A stretch of DNA of 64,000 bases from Nitrosomonas sp. JL21 (GTDB lineage Bacteria > Pseudomonadota > Gammaproteobacteria > Burkholderiales > Nitrosomonadaceae). Shown in pieces: positions 8,366 through 16,625 of this stretch (positions are counted from its first letter, which is position 1; each line of letters starts with the position of its first letter). Both the position numbers and the translations under genes were made by a program. Location of the stretch: NCBI RefSeq assembly GCF_009833095.1, contig NZ_QRCB01000002.1, positions 1 to 64,000 on the forward strand, written 5' to 3'. The notes beneath the pieces are model-generated. The model saw nothing but the letters and a program-made list of their open reading frames with translations, was not told where the DNA came from and did not search any database.

Positions 8366-8833
8366 CTATTGTTGCTGCTTGGAAGAAACGCTCGTTCCTG
8401 TATGAACATTAGTTGCGGTTTTGCAATGCACCTGAACATCATAGCTATCGGTTCCCGCAGTACTATGAGACACGAATAAATTATAAACACCCGAACCTTG
8501 CGTTACTCTTATCAGCGGACTGTACGCCGCGTCGGTGTCGGTAGTATCGGTGCTGGCTTGCGCGCATTTGTTGGCTGTGCATGGCGTGGTGCCTTTTTGC
8601 AAAACGATGCCGACTTTAGAGGAATTTGCTGTCATATCCTTGACTTGTGCTTCGGCATAGGAAGGTGCGCCGGCGCCATCATCGAAACAGGAAACTTGAT
8701 AAAAATCAATGCCAGCAGCCAAGCCTGTGGTAAAGCTACCTGCTTGGTTATGAGCCAGCACTGCGCCTGCCTGACTGATCATTAATCCACCCAATACTGT
8801 AGCCACTGTATTTTTCAATCCTGAAAATTTCAT
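8366..8833 (-). CDS. small secreted protein with predicted N-terminal His, paralogue of the 4744-5214 gene
   Basis: A 155-residue exported protein. The signal ends AVLA (residue 27), so the mature N-terminus is His28-Asn-Gln. Visible features: VSCFDDGAG, AEAQVKD, a central Cys pair in TTPCTANKC, and the C-terminal VHCKTATNVHTGTS motif shared with the 4744-5214 protein. The central Cys pair is absent from that paralogue. No known family recognised. The conserved pair of outer Cys, the mature N-terminal His and the HC/VHT histidines are compatible with a small periplasmic metal-binding beta-sandwich; this is inference. It lies downstream of the HEAT-repeat gene on the same strand. Confidence 0.75.
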   Translation of the reverse strand: MKFSGLKNTVATVLGGLMISQAGAVLAHNQAGSFTTGLAAGIDFYQVSCFDDGAGAPSYAEAQVKDMTANSSKVGIVLQKGTTPCTANKCAQASTDTTDTDAAYSPLIRVTQGSGVYNLFVSHSTAGTDSYDVQVHCKTATNVHTGTSVSSKQQQ

Positions 8834-8942
8834 ATTTATGCTCCTTAATTATTAGGTTGTGATACCTATTCTGAACAACAATGGATTCTCAACAAAAATC
8901 GATGATTTTATGGAGAATTATCAGTTCGATCGAGTTATGTCA

Positions 8943-9500
8943 CTACTTCGACGACGTTTCGAGTTTCATGGCGGCCAATTCTCTGACGGCCTCTTCTTCG
9001 TCGCTCAACGCTTGTTCAAGCAGGCTGGCACCTTTTTCATCCGCACTGAGGCTATCCACTGCCATCAAACGCACTGAAAGCTCGCTGTCCTGCAGAGCCT
9101 GTTCAAGTATCAAAGGCACATCAGCGCAATTCTGCTGAGCAAGCGCATATACCGCCTGTGCTCTGACATTCGAATCCGGATCGCGAAGCGCCGCTTGCAG
9201 GATTTTTTGTACGATATTAGCGTCCACTGATCCTTTACCGGCGAGTTGAGACAGCGCGCTAACCCGATCCAGGGGATTATTCGAGGAAGCCAAATTCATG
9301 AGTTTGGCTGATAATTCCCGGTTCGACTCTTGACTCTCATTGGCGTTACAGCTAATTTGCAATGATTCCAGACTGTTGAATACTGCCCGGCTATCTGCAT
9401 TGCTGGCATCATTCGCCAAGACATTACCGGCGGCAACCGCAAGCGAAGACATCATGACCAGGATCGGTATACCCATTTCCGGTTTTTTTACTATTCGCAT
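8943..9500 (-). CDS. secreted HEAT-repeat protein
   Basis: A 185-residue exported protein. A signal peptide ends NVLA (about residue 29); from residue about 65 there are tandem helical HEAT-like repeats: NPLDRVSALSQLAG, DPDSNVRAQAVYALAQ, DSELSVRLMAVDSLS and DEEEAVRELAAMKL, each with the D-x-x-V-R-x-x-A pattern. Two Cys (ISCN and QNCAD) could form a disulfide. HEAT repeats are protein-binding scaffolds, so this may be a periplasmic adaptor for the neighbouring secreted proteins (inference). ATG at 9500 with an AAGGAGTAATT site. Same strand as the flanking small secreted and YcnI-like genes, but separated from the latter by a terminator. Confidence 0.8.
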   Translation of the reverse strand: MRIVKKPEMGIPILVMMSSLAVAAGNVLANDASNADSRAVFNSLESLQISCNANESQESNRELSAKLMNLASSNNPLDRVSALSQLAGKGSVDANIVQKILQAALRDPDSNVRAQAVYALAQQNCADVPLILEQALQDSELSVRLMAVDSLSADEKGASLLEQALSDEEEAVRELAAMKLETSSK

Positions 9501-9515
9501 AATTACTCCTTAGTG

Positions 9516-9570
9516 ATAAAAAAGAGAATTGAAGATGAAGTGAGAGCTCCCGTTCTCACTTCATCTTCAA
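9516..9570 (-). terminator. rho-independent terminator of the 9609-10361 gene
   Basis: TTGAAGATGAAGTGAGA at 9529-9545 pairs perfectly with 9554-9570 (17 bp, 8-nt loop); read on the minus strand it is followed by a T-rich run at 9516-9523. It lies 39 bp beyond the YcnI-like stop codon. Confidence 0.85.
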
Positions 9571-9608
9571 TTTAGAAACTGCCTAAACTCTTAAGCGAAC
9601 AGCTTAGC

Positions 9609-10361
9609 TTAATGTTTTGGCCAGTACTGTTTGCCTTTAGAGCTTTTGATTGGCATGTCGCGATTGAGCTGCGCAGCCGAAGGAATGATTTCAACATCTA
9701 CGCCATCACCGCATGCTGCATCCAGAGGATTATTCGTGGCATCACGAGTTACAGTATAGGTGGCTGGTGAATTGTATCCGCCCAATCCGACACCGTCGTA
9801 ATTTGAACCTACAGCAGGAGTCCATGTTTCAAGTACTCCATCAACGAATCCTGATATGGGTGTCACTTTACAAATATCTGCAATGCCAAGAACAACTTTG
9901 ACACTGCGTGCGCAGGAGGTTGGTTCGATGAACATGGCGCTTGCACGGAATGGCAGATATACCGTATAGCCTTCTGGCATTTTTCCGTCTTTCACCCAAA
10001 AACCAACGACGTTGCCGTTAGCATCTTTTTTCTCGTCTTCTGATTCGTAGACGCTATGATCCAGAATTTTTTGGAATAAATTTCCATAGTTAGATACATA
10101 AGTGTCAATTGTGTCATTTGATGGGGCGCCATTGACTTTAATGATGGAATCCGCACCATCCGGGAAAACGACTGTGCTGGCGATGGTATTTTTGCCTTCT
10201 CCGCAGCTATGGCCGATAACGACGTTATTGGTGACTCTAACCCCTTCCACAACCGTTGGTATATCCAAGCGAGTATGCGAAAATGCGCTTTGTGAGACGC
10301 CCACCAGTAATGCAACAGCGACTGCTGCCTGGGTTGAAAGCTTGAATTTTTTATTAATCAT
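9609..10361 (-). CDS. YcnI/DUF1775-like secreted protein 3 (predicted N-terminal His)
   Basis: A 250-residue exported paralogue of the proteins at 5443 and 6668. The signal ends SAFS (residue 28); the mature chain starts His29-Thr-Arg-Leu-Asp. Shared blocks: VTNNVVIGHSCGEG, VVFPDG, DANGNVVGFWVKDG, TSCARSVKV, IADICKV, AACGDG and PSAAQLNRDMPI, with C-terminal YWPKH. The four Cys are conserved. The HGC of the other two copies is HSC here. The leader carries a perfect 14-bp hairpin (10417-10450), and palindromes C and D lie further upstream in the divergent region shared with the amidohydrolase. Copper binding through the N-terminal His is inferred from YcnI. Confidence 0.8.
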   Translation of the reverse strand: MINKKFKLSTQAAVAVALLVGVSQSAFSHTRLDIPTVVEGVRVTNNVVIGHSCGEGKNTIASTVVFPDGADSIIKVNGAPSNDTIDTYVSNYGNLFQKILDHSVYESEDEKKDANGNVVGFWVKDGKMPEGYTVYLPFRASAMFIEPTSCARSVKVVLGIADICKVTPISGFVDGVLETWTPAVGSNYDGVGLGGYNSPATYTVTRDATNNPLDAACGDGVDVEIIPSAAQLNRDMPIKSSKGKQYWPKH

Positions 10362-10416
10362 GTTAAGAAAACCCCTTTTAACTTTTTAATGAATTATTTT
10401 TGTGCTTCTCACTAGA

Positions 10417-10450
10417 GGTTGCTTTTTGAGGTGGATCTCAAAAAGCAACC
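10417..10450 (-). promoter_or_regulatory. perfect 14-bp leader hairpin
   Basis: GGTTGCTTTTTGAG at 10417-10430 and its exact complement at 10437-10450 are separated by a 6-nt loop, 56 bp upstream of the YcnI-like start codon. No T-run follows on either strand, so it is not a typical terminator. It may stabilise the transcript 5' end or act as a regulator site. Confidence 0.55.
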
Positions 10451-10558
10451 CGAAACCGATTCTTTTCATTTTCCCTGACTGAACAATTGATAGATGTTCC
10501 CTAAATAAAAAGAATTGATTTCGGCGCCAATCATATTTTTTAATCCACCAAAACACAA

Positions 10559-10575
10559 TGCGGCAAAATGTCGCA
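10559..10575. promoter_or_regulatory. palindromic operator-like site C
   Basis: TGCGGCAAAATGTCGCA, a 7+3+7 inverted repeat with one mismatch, 198 bp upstream of the 9609-10361 gene. Same 17-bp frame as sites A, B and D. Confidence 0.65.
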
Positions 10576-10687
10576 GGCACGCATGAAATAAGGGTTATTT
10601 TCTTACGCCTGATTTTTCTAGTATGCAAAATTAACAATCGCTTACCGATCAGCTCGAAAATCTTCACTACTTGATTTCCCACATGAC

Positions 10688-10704
10688 TGCGACAATTTGC
10701 CGCA
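10688..10704. promoter_or_regulatory. palindromic operator-like site D
   Basis: TGCGACAATTTGCCGCA, a 7+3+7 inverted repeat with one mismatch, 182 bp upstream of the amidohydrolase start. It forms a pair with site C as A does with B. Confidence 0.65.
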
Positions 10705-10885
10705 TTATCAGCAGCCGCTTTCTTACTTAGAATATCAATCGATAGAAATCTGCAGAAAGATTGAACTTCAAGATTGAACATCGAAATTTGCGCACGTTGA
10801 ATTTCCTTCCCATCTCGATCCTCGTCAAACCAGCAGGTTAAAATCATTTTTTATAAATAAATACAAAAATTATCAAATTACAAAA

Positions 10886-12193
10886 ATGATTACTCAAAAA
10901 AATTTTTTATTCCATGCCAAATCACTGTTAACTTTTTCTGCTTTCACATTGCTGTGCGGATTCAACCATGCCAACTCAGCACCGGACAACGCTGCCAGTC
11001 GTTCACGAAATCAGAACTGTTACGTCCTTGTGGCTGATCGTGTATTCGATGGTTTCAATTTGCTTGAATATTCAGCAGTATTGATCAGGAGCAATAAAGT
11101 TATTCAGACCGGCGATGCAATCCAGTTGAGCAAGCAATGCAGCCGCACCGTCGATCTCGGCGATGCCACGATATTGCCCGGATTCATCGAATCGCACGCT
11201 CATCTGACGTTCCAGAATATACCTGCGGAAATCGTATTGAAGCACGGTATTACCACCGCACGGGATACAGGCGGCCCTCTGCTCAAACCCTCAGGCGGCG
11301 CCGGCACCTTACGCCTGATCAACGCTGGCCCGATCATTCAAGCGAGTGGGGGCTATCCACTGAATATTTTCGGTCATGGCGATCATGCAACCACCGATCA
11401 ATATGGTGATATCGGTATTGTCGTGTCGACCGCCGAAGAAGCGCAAAAAGTCGTCAAAGATCTCGTGGATGGAGGTTCAGCGCTGATCAAGCTTTCGCTG
11501 GAACTCGGAGGAGAAACCGGGGCTCCATGGATGTCCAGTCATGGCCACGGCACACCCCCTGCCACACCTTGGCCGCTGCTGTCACTTGACATCGTCAAAG
11601 CAATCGTTGCCAAAGCACATTCGTTGAACCGCAGAGTCGCTGTCCATGTGGGTGAAAATACCGGGGTCGAGCTTGCACTCGATGGCGGTGTCGACGAATG
11701 GGCGCATATACCTTGCGCGGAAATTCGCGATGAATTGCTGCACCGCGCCGTCGCTCAGCATGTGACCTTCGTAACGACCATTGATACGTTATCGGCTTGC
11801 ACTGGCATCCATGCTAACGTGCATAAGCTTTCTCACCTCATTGCGCATAATCCCGATACGCGTTCCAAATTCATCTACGGTTCTGAAATTGGCCATGACA
11901 ATGTGCCATGGGGCATCAATGGAGAAGAAATGAGCATGATGCTGCATTTAACCAGCGGAGAAGCTATCGAATTCGCCGATGTGCTGAACGTATTCAAAGC
12001 AGCCACCTCAGAGGCCGGAAAAAATTTAGGAAAACCATTGTTGGGAACCCTCTCGCCGGGCGCACCTGCGGACATCATTGCCGTGCGTGGCAATCCATTT
12101 CTGAGATTCAAATTACTGGAATATCCGGATCTGGTCATTTCCGGCGGCCACTTCATAGTCAACAACTTCAAGAAAACCAAAGCTAATCCTTAA
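10886..12193 (+). CDS. secreted amidohydrolase-superfamily protein
   Basis: A 435-residue metal-dependent hydrolase of the imidazolonepropionase-like/Xaa-Pro dipeptidase-like group. A signal-like N-terminus (residues about 12-32, ending ANSA) suggests a periplasmic protein. The metal motif HxH lies in PGFIESHAHL; further candidate ligands are Lys in ALIKLSLE, His in RVAVHVGE and His in EWAHIP. The usual GTD/GSD Asp block reads GSEIGHDN, so the catalytic Asp position is altered or shifted. The C-terminus shows the typical APADIIAVRGNP strand. The substrate cannot be read from the sequence; peptides or amides are likely for this group. Ribosome site weak. It ends 9 bp before the SpeE-like gene and is probably co-transcribed with it. 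Confidence 0.85.
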   Translation: MITQKNFLFHAKSLLTFSAFTLLCGFNHANSAPDNAASRSRNQNCYVLVADRVFDGFNLLEYSAVLIRSNKVIQTGDAIQLSKQCSRTVDLGDATILPGFIESHAHLTFQNIPAEIVLKHGITTARDTGGPLLKPSGGAGTLRLINAGPIIQASGGYPLNIFGHGDHATTDQYGDIGIVVSTAEEAQKVVKDLVDGGSALIKLSLELGGETGAPWMSSHGHGTPPATPWPLLSLDIVKAIVAKAHSLNRRVAVHVGENTGVELALDGGVDEWAHIPCAEIRDELLHRAVAQHVTFVTTIDTLSACTGIHANVHKLSHLIAHNPDTRSKFIYGSEIGHDNVPWGINGEEMSMMLHLTSGEAIEFADVLNVFKAATSEAGKNLGKPLLGTLSPGAPADIIAVRGNPFLRFKLLEYPDLVISGGHFIVNNFKKTKANP

Positions 12194-12202
12194 AGGCACA
12201 CC

Positions 12203-13747
12203 ATGAATCGATCTCCTTCAAAACTCCTTGAAAAAATCTGGCTGCATTGCACGGTATTTCTGACCGGCGCGGCGGTAATGGTCATCGAACTGCTCGGAAC
12301 CCGCCTGATCGCGCCTTTTTATGGCGCCAGTCTGTATGTATGGACTTCCCTCATAGCAGTCACGCTGATTGCATTGGCGATCGGTTATTATGCCGGCGGA
12401 ATCTTGGCAGACCGGGCCCGATCGGGACTCTCCGTGATTATTGCAGCCGCTGGCTTCTTGACGCTCATCATTCCCTGGCTGACAGGCCCAATTCTATTGG
12501 CAACCGATCCATTAGGATTGCGCCTGGGAAGCTTTATCAGCACGCTGATTTTATTTTCACCCAGCTTGATCCTGTTGGGCATGGTAGGTCCATTTGCAGT
12601 CAAGCTTTCGACTTCGGCACTGGCCAATGTAGGCACAAACACAGGCTCCATTTATGCGGTCAGCACCGTTGGCAGCGTGATCGGAACCTTATTCCTAGGG
12701 TTTTATTTGTTTCCACTGATTGGCTCCCGCGAAATTTTCATCGGCTTGGGCATCGCATTGCTGATACTGGCGATACTCATCACGGTGATCGAGCGAAAAT
12801 ATCAAAAATCCACATTGTCTCTGATTCCCACCACGCTATTGGTCGTGATCGGTATCGGGTTATTTCCGCAAATCGCCAATTCTGGCAAGCCCGAATCCAG
12901 CGAAACGTTCAAGACTTTATTCGAACGCGAAAGCTTGTATGGCTGGGTTCGAGTGATCGACAAACCCAAAGAGAACATTCGCTTATTGACTGTCGATGCA
13001 TCGACGATAGGGGCAGCCAGCATCAGTCACGGCGAAAACCTCCTCACGTATCAAAAAATCGTCGGACACCTTCCGGCATTAGCGCCAGCGATGAAAAATG
13101 CCTTATTGATCGGCCAAGGCGCGGGCCATATGGCGATGACGCTGAAAGAATATGGCATCGCCACTGATACGTTGGAAATAGATCCGGCGGTAGCTGAGGC
13201 AGCAACCCGTTTCTTTGGATTCAAGCCAAGTGGCCGCGTCATCATTGGCGATGCCCGCTACGAAATCCGTAAACTCAAAGGCCCCTATGATTTGATCATA
13301 TTGGATGTATTCACCGGCGGCTCGGAGCCGACACATTTACTCACGGTTGAAACGCTCGCTCAATTGCGGTCTCTGTTGAACGATCAGGGTATGTTGGCAC
13401 TGAATTTTGTTTCTTTCTTCGAGAACGGTCAAAATGCCGCGCTTGCATCGGTATCAAAAACGATTGCTGAAGTTTTTCCCTATCAGCAAGTATTTATTTC
13501 TGACCTTGGTGCAGATTTCAACGATTTTATTTTTCTCGCGACCAATCACGACATCAATCTTGCCCAAAACGAATTGCCAAAGAAACATCATGATTGGTTA
13601 AAGCAGCGGATGTTATCGGTCGATCAATCACGGGGGATCGTGCTGACCGACAATCTCAGTCAATTGGAACTGTTACAGATGCGCAAATCAGAGCATTATC
13701 GGCGAATGATCGTGGATACGTTGGGTACCCGACATTTCATCCGCTAA
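12203..13747 (+). CDS. membrane-fused spermidine synthase-like protein
   Basis: A 514-residue protein. Residues about 10-230 contain seven or eight transmembrane helices (first: VFLTGAAVMVIELLGTRLIAPFYGAS, a signature of fused MFS/spermidine synthase proteins). Residues about 260-500 carry a SAM-dependent aminopropyltransferase-like domain with ALLIGQGAGHMA (motif I, GxGxG variant), DTLEIDP (acidic end of beta-2), IGDAR and LIILDVF. Such fusions are widespread but their product is unproven. Good AAGG site 6 bp before ATG; follows the amidohydrolase by 9 bp. Convergent with recN. Confidence 0.85.
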   Translation: MNRSPSKLLEKIWLHCTVFLTGAAVMVIELLGTRLIAPFYGASLYVWTSLIAVTLIALAIGYYAGGILADRARSGLSVIIAAAGFLTLIIPWLTGPILLATDPLGLRLGSFISTLILFSPSLILLGMVGPFAVKLSTSALANVGTNTGSIYAVSTVGSVIGTLFLGFYLFPLIGSREIFIGLGIALLILAILITVIERKYQKSTLSLIPTTLLVVIGIGLFPQIANSGKPESSETFKTLFERESLYGWVRVIDKPKENIRLLTVDASTIGAASISHGENLLTYQKIVGHLPALAPAMKNALLIGQGAGHMAMTLKEYGIATDTLEIDPAVAEAATRFFGFKPSGRVIIGDARYEIRKLKGPYDLIILDVFTGGSEPTHLLTVETLAQLRSLLNDQGMLALNFVSFFENGQNAALASVSKTIAEVFPYQQVFISDLGADFNDFIFLATNHDINLAQNELPKKHHDWLKQRMLSVDQSRGIVLTDNLSQLELLQMRKSEHYRRMIVDTLGTRHFIR

Positions 13748-13771
13748 TGAGTGAGGCCTTGAAAAACTGGG

Positions 13772-15457
13772 TTATTCGGATGCTGCATGATGGGCATGAT
13801 GCAACATTTCAGCCGCATGCTTACGGGTGACTTCGGTAATCTTCACGCCTCCCAGCATACGGGCGATTTCTTCAATTCGTTCTGGCTGATCAAGTACCTT
13901 GATCGTGCTCGAGATCGGCTGATTTTCTGCCAGGTCTGCTGATTTTATAACCTGCCACTGCTGATCTCCGCTTGCCGCCACTTGCGGTAAATGCGTGATG
14001 CACAGCACCTGGCGCTCATTGGCTAATTTTTTCAGCAAATTTCCGACGATCTCTGCCACCTTCCCACCAATCCCAACATCGACTTCGTCAAAAATCAATG
14101 TCGGTACCGTGCCTAACTTGCTGCAAATCACTTGTATTGCAAGACTGATGCGTGATAGCTCGCCGCCCGAGGCAACTTTCGCCAGAGGCCGTAAGGGTAA
14201 ACCCTGATTGGCCGAAACTTGAAATTCAATCTGCTCAAAGCCTTGAGCATTGCCTTGCTCGCTCGGCGTCAGTGTCACTGCAAATCGTCCACCCGACATC
14301 GCCAGCATCTGCATGGCGGCGCTGACTTGGTGCGACAGCGCTTCGCTACCGTGCTGACGCACCTGGCTTAATTGTTTGGCCAGTGCCACATACTCTGTTT
14401 TAGCCGCAATTTCTTGTGCCTGCAGATGACTGATATCGGATTCAGAATCCAACGCCTCTAATTGACATTGGAGATTATCAAGCAATGGCGGTAATTCTTC
14501 TGCCGATGTGCGATATTTTCGTGCCAGCGCGTGAATGGCCGACAATCGCTTTTCCATATCCTGCAGGGCTTGTGGATCCAGATCCAGGCCCTGCCGGTAA
14601 TGCTTCAGATCACGTACTCCCTCCTGCAATTGAATTCTTGCTGAGTCAAGCAAATCAGTAATTGCTTCAAGTTGTTGATCATAGTCAACGAGAGAATGTA
14701 ATTGCGCAGTGATGGCATCCACTTTTTTCAGTACAGCCGACTCGCTCTCGGATAACGTTTCTACAGCACTATCCGCTGCAGCCAGCAACGTTGCCATGTG
14801 CGACAATCGGTTATGATCAACCTGTAACTTGTGCCATTCATCCGTCGTAAGATTAAGGTCGAATAACTCCTGTACCTGCCACTCCAGCTGCTCGCGCTTG
14901 AGTCGAGATTCCTCCATCTGCTGTTCCATGGCTATTCTGTGCCGTTGGCGGGATTGCCAGCTTTGATAGGTCGCCTTGACCGTACGCGCCAATTCGGCGC
15001 AGCCAGAAAAAGCATCGAGCAATTCGAGTTGGATATCTTTCTGAAGCAACGATTGATGGACATGCTGACTGTGAATATCGATCAAAAAATTTCCAGCAAG
15101 GCGCAGTTGCTGGAGTGTCACACCATGTCCATTGATATAGCTGCGCGAACGCCCCGAGTTTTCAAGGATACGGCGCAACAGGCAAAGATCGGGATCACCG
15201 TCAAGATCATTCTCCCGCAGCCAATGCTTCAAGTCTGGCAGCCGGCTGATGTCGAAGAGAGCATCGATTTCTGCGCGATCGCACCCCATCCGTATCTGGT
15301 TGATATCTCCGCGCTCTCCCAAAGCGAGTGTGAGCGCATCGATCACGATGGATTTACCCGCCCCAGTCTCTCCGGTAACCACTGTAAATCCCGGCATGAG
15401 ATCCAAGTCAACCTGATCCACGATGACAAAATTTTTAATGCCTAAATGTTTGAGCAT
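13772..15457 (-). CDS. recN: DNA repair protein RecN
   Basis: A 561-residue SMC-like ATPase that acts in double-strand break repair. N-terminal KNFVIVDQVDLDL followed by Walker A GETGAGKS (about residues 30-37), a long central coiled-coil, the ABC-type signature VASGGELSR, and Walker B PTLIFDEVDVGIGG near the C-terminus. Length is normal for RecN. Start ATG at 15457. It follows nadK on the same strand with a 22-bp gap, a pairing usual in beta- and gammaproteobacteria. No LexA box was recognised close to nadK or recN. Confidence 0.97.
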   Translation of the reverse strand: MLKHLGIKNFVIVDQVDLDLMPGFTVVTGETGAGKSIVIDALTLALGERGDINQIRMGCDRAEIDALFDISRLPDLKHWLRENDLDGDPDLCLLRRILENSGRSRSYINGHGVTLQQLRLAGNFLIDIHSQHVHQSLLQKDIQLELLDAFSGCAELARTVKATYQSWQSRQRHRIAMEQQMEESRLKREQLEWQVQELFDLNLTTDEWHKLQVDHNRLSHMATLLAAADSAVETLSESESAVLKKVDAITAQLHSLVDYDQQLEAITDLLDSARIQLQEGVRDLKHYRQGLDLDPQALQDMEKRLSAIHALARKYRTSAEELPPLLDNLQCQLEALDSESDISHLQAQEIAAKTEYVALAKQLSQVRQHGSEALSHQVSAAMQMLAMSGGRFAVTLTPSEQGNAQGFEQIEFQVSANQGLPLRPLAKVASGGELSRISLAIQVICSKLGTVPTLIFDEVDVGIGGKVAEIVGNLLKKLANERQVLCITHLPQVAASGDQQWQVIKSADLAENQPISSTIKVLDQPERIEEIARMLGGVKITEVTRKHAAEMLHHAHHAASE

Positions 15458-15479
15458 GTAGGTTGAGTATTGACCGGTC

Positions 15480-16352
15480 TCACGGAAATTCGCTCCACCC
15501 TAATTTCTCCCTGAGCATGCGGTAATAGCTGTGATTGACTGAATGCAATAATCGAACTGTTTTGGGAAAACGCCGAACGATGATGCTATCGGTTTGTTCC
15601 AGATCCCAACAGGAGTGGCTATCGCAATTCATGCGCACATAAGCGGAACTGCGCAATTGAATCTCGACGCTCGCTTCCGGCCCGATGACAATGGGCCGAT
15701 TGCTGAGGGTATGCGGGCATATCGGAACAAGCGCGATCAACTCGAGACTTGGATGCAGAATGGGCCCGCCCGATGATAAAGCATAAGCCGTGGATCCAGT
15801 GGGTGTCGATATAATCAAGCCATCTGAACGCAACGTGTTTACATATTCACGATCCACCTTGACCTCAAATTCAATCATCCCACTGCTCATGCCACGGTAC
15901 AGCACCACATCATTGAATGCCAGGCTTTTATAGACAATGGTTCCACTCCGGATAACTTCAGCATATAACAATATCCTGCGCTCAGTGCTGTAATGCCCTG
16001 CCAGAATCTCATCAAGCGCCTCAAACATCGTTTCCGCAGACAAATCAGTGAGAAATCCCAGCCTTCCCTGGTTGATGCCAATCAGTGGCACATCATAGGA
16101 AACCAGCATCCGCGCGATGTTCAACATCGTTCCATCGCCCCCGATAACTACCGCAAGATCAGCCTGTTCGCCAATCTGCTCCAACGATAAGACGGGATAT
16201 CGATCGGTATGTACCTGGGACGCGGTTAGATGATCCAACAAGACGGTATAGTTGCTTTTTGCCAGATAATCTGCAAGGTTGAGCAGTGGCACTGCAATCT
16301 CTGGATTCTTATGCTTACCGATCAGAGCAATGGTCGAAAATGGCGAGTTCAT
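15480..16352 (-). CDS. nadK: NAD kinase
   Basis: A 290-residue NAD kinase, phosphorylating NAD+ to NADP+. Motifs: GGDGTMLNIAR (the GGDG nucleotide/catalytic loop), GINQGRLGFLTD, NTLRSDGLIISTPTGSTAYALSSGGPI (the conserved NAD-binding block) and CPHTLSNRPIV. Length is normal. ATG at 16352 with a weak AGAA site. It is divergent from hrcA across 273 bp and heads a nadK-recN operon. Confidence 0.97.
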   Translation of the reverse strand: MNSPFSTIALIGKHKNPEIAVPLLNLADYLAKSNYTVLLDHLTASQVHTDRYPVLSLEQIGEQADLAVVIGGDGTMLNIARMLVSYDVPLIGINQGRLGFLTDLSAETMFEALDEILAGHYSTERRILLYAEVIRSGTIVYKSLAFNDVVLYRGMSSGMIEFEVKVDREYVNTLRSDGLIISTPTGSTAYALSSGGPILHPSLELIALVPICPHTLSNRPIVIGPEASVEIQLRSSAYVRMNCDSHSCWDLEQTDSIIVRRFPKTVRLLHSVNHSYYRMLREKLGWSEFP

Positions 16353-16625
16353 TTCTAAAAAGTATCAATGATCACAGCAATTGGATCAAAAGAGGGAAAC
16401 GCAGAAAGCCTGCCCAATATACGCTACACTACACATACTTCTGCTCTGTAAAAATGGTGCATCCGTAGTTCCCAGAACTTGAAATTAACGTCCAAAGAAC
16501 CATCTATTCATCACTTGCTCCGAACTGAACAAAGATATGCTTCACTGTAGAAAGTTTAGCATATATAAGGCAAAATCAATCCTCCTAACTCAACAATGAT
16601 GCCGGCAAATCGTACATAATGCGCT

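Larger units (their letters stand above)
10362..10885. other. divergent intergenic region with hairpin and two palindromic sites
   Basis: 524 bp between the YcnI-like gene (minus) and the amidohydrolase (plus). A 153-codon minus-strand frame crosses most of it, but it runs through the hairpin and both palindromes, has unlike composition and no recognisable product, so I treat the stretch as noncoding. Contents: hairpin 10417-10450 and sites C and D. Confidence 0.65.

Noticed and set aside
10386-10847. 153-codon minus-strand frame in the divergent intergenic region
   Set aside because: It runs through a perfect hairpin and two palindromes, has no recognisable product or good ribosome site.
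12247-13167. 306-codon plus-strand frame inside the SpeE-like gene
   Set aside because: An out-of-frame shadow; the other frame contains clear transmembrane helices and a SAM-binding domain.
16353-16625. Possible CIRCE element or heat-shock promoter before hrcA
   Set aside because: No TTAGCACTC-N9-GAGTGCTAA or near variant was found.
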